Positions 33,992-37,675 of a stretch of DNA of 37,675 nucleotides are shown piece by piece. The notes under the pieces are model-generated. The model had not been told where the DNA came from and made no database searches. It worked only from the letters and a program-made list of their open reading frames with translations. The DNA is taken from the NCBI GenBank assembly GCA_017459635.1, contig JAFUCO010000054.1, positions 1 to 37,675 of the forward strand. Direction: 5' to 3'. Positions within the stretch are counted from its first letter, which is position 1. Each line of letters begins with the position of its first letter. The position numbers and the translations under genes are program-made. The stretch comes from Blautia sp. Its GTDB lineage: Bacteria > Bacillota > Clostridia > Lachnospirales > Lachnospiraceae.

Positions 33992-34501
33992 TTATTCCTC
34001 CCTTTCAAGATAGTAGTCGTGGGTCGAAAGTTCTGTGAAGCTGTCAATATCAGGTATCAGTTCTTCCGGAAATGTACTGCCCGTAAGCACTATGTGCATA
34101 CTCTCATCCTTCATTTTTATAATGTCTGCGATGGTACCGGCATCTACAATGCCTTTTTCAGGAAGACCCAGGATCTCATCCAGCAGCAGGAAATCGCACT
34201 CATTCGTGCTTACTACTTTGCGCGCAAAATTAACTCCGTTTAGAATGTTTCGACGTTCTTCCTCTTTTTCCTGCTCATTCAGTTCCTCGTACCGTTTATC
34301 CTGCTTCTCAAAGCGGAATATTTTAATGTCATGCCCGTCCAGCTCCTCGAGAAAGTCAAGCTCCTTTCTCTCGCGCCCCTTCAGGAACTGAATAATGATA
34401 ACGCTCTTTCCCTGAACCGAAGCCCGGAGGCTCTGTCCGATGGCAAGTGTAGTCTTACCCCTGCCCATGCCACTGTAAATTTCCGTGAGTCCTTTACTCA
34501 T
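33992..34501 (-). CDS. CobO/CobA/BtuR-like P-loop protein (corrinoid adenosyltransferase family)
   Basis: 169 residues. Walker A is SGMGRGKTTLA (about 10-20), Walker B is FLLLDEILGL, and IIQFLKGRER and VLTGSTFPEELIPDIDSFTEL match the layout of ATP:corrinoid adenosyltransferases of the CobA/CobO type. It is shorter than the usual 190-200 residues and lacks the C-terminal RPVKHxFDxGxxA segment, so loss of corrinoid activity or another nucleotide-dependent role is possible. It is first in the dapA-dapB-hisA operon and no cobalamin genes are near. GAGGAAATAAC precedes the ATG. Confidence 0.8.
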   Translation of the reverse strand: MSKGLTEIYSGMGRGKTTLAIGQSLRASVQGKSVIIIQFLKGRERKELDFLEELDGHDIKIFRFEKQDKRYEELNEQEKEEERRNILNGVNFARKVVSTNECDFLLLDEILGLPEKGIVDAGTIADIIKMKDESMHIVLTGSTFPEELIPDIDSFTELSTHDYYLEREE

Positions 34502-34549
34502 GTTATTTCCTCATTCAAAAAAGACAATCCCTTAAATAGAATCACGACT

Positions 34550-34578
34550 ATCTTAACCCAGAACCCTAAAAAAAGCAA
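34550..34578 (-). promoter_or_regulatory. probable promoter of the CobO-like/dapAB/hisA operon
   Basis: On the minus strand TTGCTT (34573-34578) and TAAGAT (34550-34555) are separated by 17 bp, about 50 bp before the first start codon and just after the palindrome at 34591-34652. Confidence 0.5.
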
Positions 34579-34590
34579 GCAATTCATCAA

Positions 34591-34652
34591 GTAAGACAGG
34601 GGACGGTTCTCTGTCTTATTTTCATAAGACAGAGAACCGTCCCCTGTCTTAC
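34591..34652. repeat. perfect 29-bp palindrome of the GGGACGGTTC family
   Basis: The arms 34591-34619 and 34624-34652 are exact complements around TTTC. Each arm also contains AAGACAG and CTGTCTT as an internal dyad, so two alternative folds exist. It lies 39 bp after the typA stop and just before the next operon's promoter, and can serve as typA terminator. Confidence 0.9.
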
Positions 34653-34691
34653 ATGAAAGGATGGATCAACGGAATTTATTTTCGCTCTCTG

Positions 34692-36527
34692 TCATCCCTT
34701 ATTATGGAATGCTGCTCTTTTCCTCTCACGCGGATCCAGTATCCTCTTCCGGATTCTCAGGCTTTTTGGGGTTACTTCCAGGAGCTCGTCCCAGTCGATG
34801 AATTCTATCGCCTGTTCAAGGCTGAGTATCTTAGGCGGTGTCAGCTTGAGCGCTTCATCTGCGTTTGAGGAACGTGTGTTTGTCAGATGCTTCGTCTTGC
34901 ACACATTCAGCTCTATATCTTCACCTTTACCGCTCTGGCCGATGACCATTCCGCCGTACACCTTTTCGCCGGGGCCGACAAACAGCGCGCCGCGCTCCTG
35001 GGCGGAGAAAAGGCCATAGGTCACCGCTTCACCTGCTTCAAACGCTATCAGTGAGCCCTGTTTGCGGAACGGGAAGTCCCCTTTGTATTCGGAGTATCCG
35101 TCAAACATAGTGTTGAGAATACCTGTACCTCTGGTTGAAGTAAGGAAGTCTCCACGGAACCCGATAAGTCCCCTTGAAGGGATGTGAAATTCCAACCGCA
35201 TGGAGCCGTCCGAGAGCGTTGTCATACCCTGCAGCTCACCTTTTTTCTCGCTGAGCATACGTATTACTGTACCGGAAAACTCTTCAGGCACATCAACATA
35301 GGCGATCTCCATCGGTTCAAGCTTATGCCCTCTGTCATCAAAATGATACAGTACTTCCGGCTTGCTGACCGCAAACTCATAGCCCTCCCGGCGCATGTTT
35401 TCTATAAGGACGGACAGATGCAGTTCGCCTCTGCCTGAGACCCTGAAGCACTCAGTGCTGTCGGTATCCTCAACCCGAAGGCTGACGTCTGTATTCAGCT
35501 CCCGATAAAGCCTGTCCCGGATGTGACGGGAAGTCACGTATTTACCTTCCTGCCCTGCCAGGGGGCTGTCATTCACCATGAAATTCATGGCTATCGTAGG
35601 CTCGGATATCTTCTGGAACGGGATCGCCTCCGGAGAATCTCCTCCGCACAGAGTATCGCCTATATGCAGCTCGGCAATACCGGAAATGGCGACGATCGAT
35701 CCGACCTCGGCGCTTCGCACATCAACCTTCTGCAGTCCGTCAAACTCATAGAGCTTGCTGATCTTTACCTTCTGGCGTTTGCTGCTGTCATGATGATTGA
35801 GAAGTGTAAGCTCCTGATTAACGGAAATAGTACCGTTCTCGACTTTTCCGACGCCTATACGGCCTACATATTCATTATAATCGATCGTGCTTATCAGAAC
35901 CTGTGTATCTGCATCCGGATCCCCCTCAGGCGCAGGGATATATTTCAGGATAGTCTCGAACAGAGGCTCCATGTTTTCGGGTGTGTCTGACAGGTCAAGG
36001 ACCGCGCAGCCTGTTTTGGCCGATGCGTACAGGAACGGGCAGTCAAGCTGCTCGTCCGAAGCATCAAGATCCATCAGCAGCTCAAGGACCTCATCTATGA
36101 CCTCATTGGGCCTTGCTTCCGGCCGGTCTATCTTGTTGATGCATACTATCACATGAAGGTCAAGCTCGAGGGCTTTCTTAAGCACAAACCTGGTCTGCGG
36201 CATTGCTCCTTCAAAGGCATCGACCAGAAGGATGACCCCGTCTACCATCTTGAGCACACGTTCTACTTCGCCGCCAAAATCGGCATGTCCCGGTGTGTCA
36301 ACGATATTGATCTTTACACCCTTGTAATGTACTGCCGTATTTTTCGAAAGGATAGTGATACCGCGCTCACGCTCGATATCATTTGAATCCATTACACGCT
36401 CCTGGACCTCCTGGTTTTCACGGAATACTCCGCTCTGCCGCAGCAGCTGGTCCACAAGAGTAGTTTTCCCATGGTCAACATGGGCTATAATCGCAACATT
36501 TCTGACATCTTCTCGTTTAGTGATCAT
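34692..36527 (-). CDS. typA: translational GTPase TypA/BipA
   Basis: 611 residues. A ribosome-binding GTPase of the EF-G/LepA group involved in ribosome assembly and stress adaptation. The G motifs are clear: [10 protein letters not shown] (G1), GITI (G2), [11 protein letters not shown] (G3), [10 protein letters not shown] (G4) and ASAK (G5). The C-terminal TypA-specific part includes [19 protein letters not shown], given as GLIGFRGDF and TSTRGTG. I start at [10 protein letters not shown], 6 nt after GAGG; an ATG four codons upstream (36539) has no ribosome binding site. Confidence 0.98.
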   Translation of the reverse strand: MITKREDVRNVAIIAHVDHGKTTLVDQLLRQSGVFRENQEVQERVMDSNDIERERGITILSKNTAVHYKGVKINIVDTPGHADFGGEVERVLKMVDGVILLVDAFEGAMPQTRFVLKKALELDLHVIVCINKIDRPEARPNEVIDEVLELLMDLDASDEQLDCPFLYASAKTGCAVLDLSDTPENMEPLFETILKYIPAPEGDPDADTQVLISTIDYNEYVGRIGVGKVENGTISVNQELTLLNHHDSSKRQKVKISKLYEFDGLQKVDVRSAEVGSIVAISGIAELHIGDTLCGGDSPEAIPFQKISEPTIAMNFMVNDSPLAGQEGKYVTSRHIRDRLYRELNTDVSLRVEDTDSTECFRVSGRGELHLSVLIENMRREGYEFAVSKPEVLYHFDDRGHKLEPMEIAYVDVPEEFSGTVIRMLSEKKGELQGMTTLSDGSMRLEFHIPSRGLIGFRGDFLTSTRGTGILNTMFDGYSEYKGDFPFRKQGSLIAFEAGEAVTYGLFSAQERGALFVGPGEKVYGGMVIGQSGKGEDIELNVCKTKHLTNTRSSNADEALKLTPPKILSLEQAIEFIDWDELLEVTPKSLRIRKRILDPRERKRAAFHNKG

Positions 36528-36563
36528 AAATAACCTCATCCATTCTTAATTACAATGAGTTTT

Positions 36564-36591
36564 ACTATAGCACATTTTTCAGGGATTACAA
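36564..36591 (-). promoter_or_regulatory. typA: promoter of typA
   Basis: On the minus strand TTGTAA (36586-36591) and TATAGT (36564-36569) are 16 bp apart, with TGC before the -10 box (extended -10). It lies about 37 bp before the start codon. In the rest of the divergent gap (36592-36752) I see no convincing plus-strand promoter. Confidence 0.65.
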
Positions 36592-36752
36592 GATTTTTAT
36601 AAAAAAATAAATTTTTCAGGGTCTAAAAACCGGAGTCCGTGCATATATATTAAGTGTAGCAGTAAATTTCAGTTTTTTAAGGCCAAAGATGCCAGAGTAT
36701 ACGACAGCAGACAGCGGTGCTCTGAAGTCTTAAAAGGAAGGAGAAACGAACA

Positions 36753-37400
36753 ATGGAAGAAAATATTGAGAACAGAACAAAAAATGAAGTGTCAGTAGTC
36801 GGCAAGGTCGACAAAGAGTTTTATTTCAGCCATGAATATGAGGGGGAAGGGTTTTATAAGACAAATATCCTGGTCGACAGACTGAATGATACGAATGACC
36901 GTATTCCTGTGATAGTGTCTGACCGGCTCCTTGACATGGACAGCTGCTATGCCGGCAAGTACATCGCCCTGAACGGAGAATTCCGCTCATACAACTCCAG
37001 AGACGAAGAAGGAAAGCCTAAACGTCAGCGCCTGTTCACCGTATTTGCTCATGATGTGCAGCTGCTTCCAGGCACGGAAGGTAAGAAAATGGCAAAAGGT
37101 GAGAATATTTATATAGAAGGATTTCTAAGCAAGCCCCCGATCTACCGTGTGACTCCGCTCGGACGCGAGATAACAGAGCTCTGCATAGCCGTACGCCGGA
37201 ATTACGGCCGCACCGACCATATCCCCTGCATCTGCTGGGGCCGCAACGCCCGCTTTGCCTCCGGCTTCCACACAGGCGACAGAATATCCGCCTGCGGAAG
37301 GATTCAAAGCCGCGATTACACAAAACACGAAGGGGACAATGATATAAAACATACAACATGCGAAGTCTCTGTAAAAAGGATATCAAGGGAAGAGGGGTAA
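36753..37400 (+). CDS. SSB-like protein with two OB-fold domains
   Basis: 215 residues. Two related segments are visible: residues about 10-105 (NEVSVVGKVDKEFYFSHEY, KTNILVDRLNDTNDRIPVIV) and about 116-212 (ENIYIEGFLSKPPIYRVTP, ITELCIAVRRNYGRTDHIPC, WGRNARFA). The second has the typical SSB strand pattern with YRVTPLGREI and DHIPCICWG. It lacks the acidic DDDIPF-type tail of a replicative SSB, so it is probably a paralogue or a specialised factor. GGAG lies about 10 nt before the ATG. It diverges from typA and is followed at once by a palindrome. Confidence 0.8.
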   Translation: MEENIENRTKNEVSVVGKVDKEFYFSHEYEGEGFYKTNILVDRLNDTNDRIPVIVSDRLLDMDSCYAGKYIALNGEFRSYNSRDEEGKPKRQRLFTVFAHDVQLLPGTEGKKMAKGENIYIEGFLSKPPIYRVTPLGREITELCIAVRRNYGRTDHIPCICWGRNARFASGFHTGDRISACGRIQSRDYTKHEGDNDIKHTTCEVSVKRISREEG

Positions 37401-37405
37401 ATCAG

Positions 37406-37449
37406 ACAGGGGACGGTTCTCTGTCTTAAATAAGACAGAGAACCGTCCC
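37406..37449. terminator. palindrome of the GGGACGGTTC family after the SSB-like gene
   Basis: GGGACGGTTCTCTGTCTTA (37410-37428) and its exact complement (37431-37449) form a 19-bp stem with loop AA, starting 9 nt after the stop codon. It is the third good copy of the family and probably ends this transcript. Confidence 0.8.
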
Positions 37450-37546
37450 AATGTCACTTAGTTAACGTTTGGAATCATGATTGGTGGGACTGTGAGCATA
37501 CCTTCAGACGACCAATAAACAGACAACAGGGAGCCGCGATAGTGCT

Positions 37547-37675
37547 GTACGGGAGCGTTGTGCCTGCTCCGGCGAGACAGAGTCCTACTGAGACTTAGGC
37601 GGGAAGGCTCTTCCTGAGCGTCTTAGTCTCAGTTGGACTCTGGCTCGACGCGCAAGCAGGCACCGTCTCCCGTAC
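37547..37675. ncRNA. long rod-like inverted repeat, candidate structured RNA (window edge)
   Basis: Successive complementary blocks nest around one apex: GTACGGGAG with CTCCCGTAC, GTGCCTGCT with AGCAGGCAC, CGAG with CTCG, AGAGTCC with GGACTCT, ACTGAGACT with AGTCTCAGT, and apex GGAAG-GCT-CTTCC. Small symmetric internal loops separate them. The 129-nt rod ends on the last base of the window. I cannot assign it to 6S RNA, SRP RNA, tmRNA or RNase P RNA by conserved motifs. The bases 37450-37546 before it hold nothing I recognise. Confidence 0.55.

Noticed and set aside
34502-34590. Lysine riboswitch ahead of the dapA operon
   Set aside because: The leader is under about 50 nt and has none of the expected multi-helix structure.
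36592-36752. Plus-strand promoter of the SSB-like gene
   Set aside because: Candidates such as TTTTAA with TATACG are too weak to list as a feature.
37401-37675. Retron, group II intron or IS605-type element
   Set aside because: The structure would permit it, but no reverse transcriptase, intron domain V motif or transposase is in the window, so I kept only the neutral call.
1-37675. Insertion sequences or prophage
   Set aside because: No transposase, integrase or phage structural gene is visible. Mobile signals are limited to small palindromic repeats.

Overview
The window looks like a chromosomal segment of a Firmicute of class Clostridia, most likely Lachnospiraceae. This is an inference from the gene families: SecA with a zinc tail next to a long-form HPF, a class II GalT, a TagGH-type exporter, DHHW and DUF4358 proteins, and a psuK/psuG pair. 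GC content is moderate. Strong AGGAGG-type ribosome binding sites precede most genes. Twenty-four of the 26 genes I call lie on the minus strand; galT and an SSB-like gene are on the plus strand. I see no tRNA, rRNA, CRISPR array or transposase.

Layout from left to right. 1-3437: an OFA-family MFS transporter, with seven 31-bp tandem repeats starting at its stop codon, diverges from class II galT. 3438-9065: a minus-strand O-acylation module (SGNH hydrolase, an Arg-rich DUF4358 membrane protein, an MBOAT acyltransferase and a DHHW/AlgJ-like protein). 9224-23453: a large minus-strand locus for a surface glycopolymer. It has seven GT2-containing proteins, some with two or three catalytic modules, around a TagG/TagH-like ABC exporter. 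23641-28014: glutamine-dependent NAD synthetase and pseudouridine catabolism (psuK, psuG). 28015-31271: secA and hpf. 31526-34501: a tight operon of a CobO-like P-loop protein, dapA, dapB and a eukaryotic-type HisA. 34692-37400: typA/bipA diverging from an SSB-like protein with two OB folds. 37547-37675: a long rod-like inverted repeat, possibly a structured RNA, ending at the window edge.

How the genes may work together (inference): the GT2 enzymes build a lipid-linked polymer on the cytoplasmic face, TagGH exports it, and the MBOAT, DHHW and SGNH proteins acylate it outside the membrane. A promoter-like site at 9108-9136 and a palindrome at 9177-9216 separate the synthesis and modification parts into two transcription units. 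The GT2 modules fall into at least three recognisable subclasses (A, B and C) that recur in different combinations, which points to domain shuffling.

The window is also rich in intergenic repeats. A 133-bp multi-palindrome element has two nearly full copies and one internally deleted copy. A second palindrome family shares the core GGGACGGTTCTCTGTCTTA and has four copies. A cloverleaf-like multi-hairpin element sits at the hisA 3' end. Minisatellites lie at or within the 3' ends of several genes.
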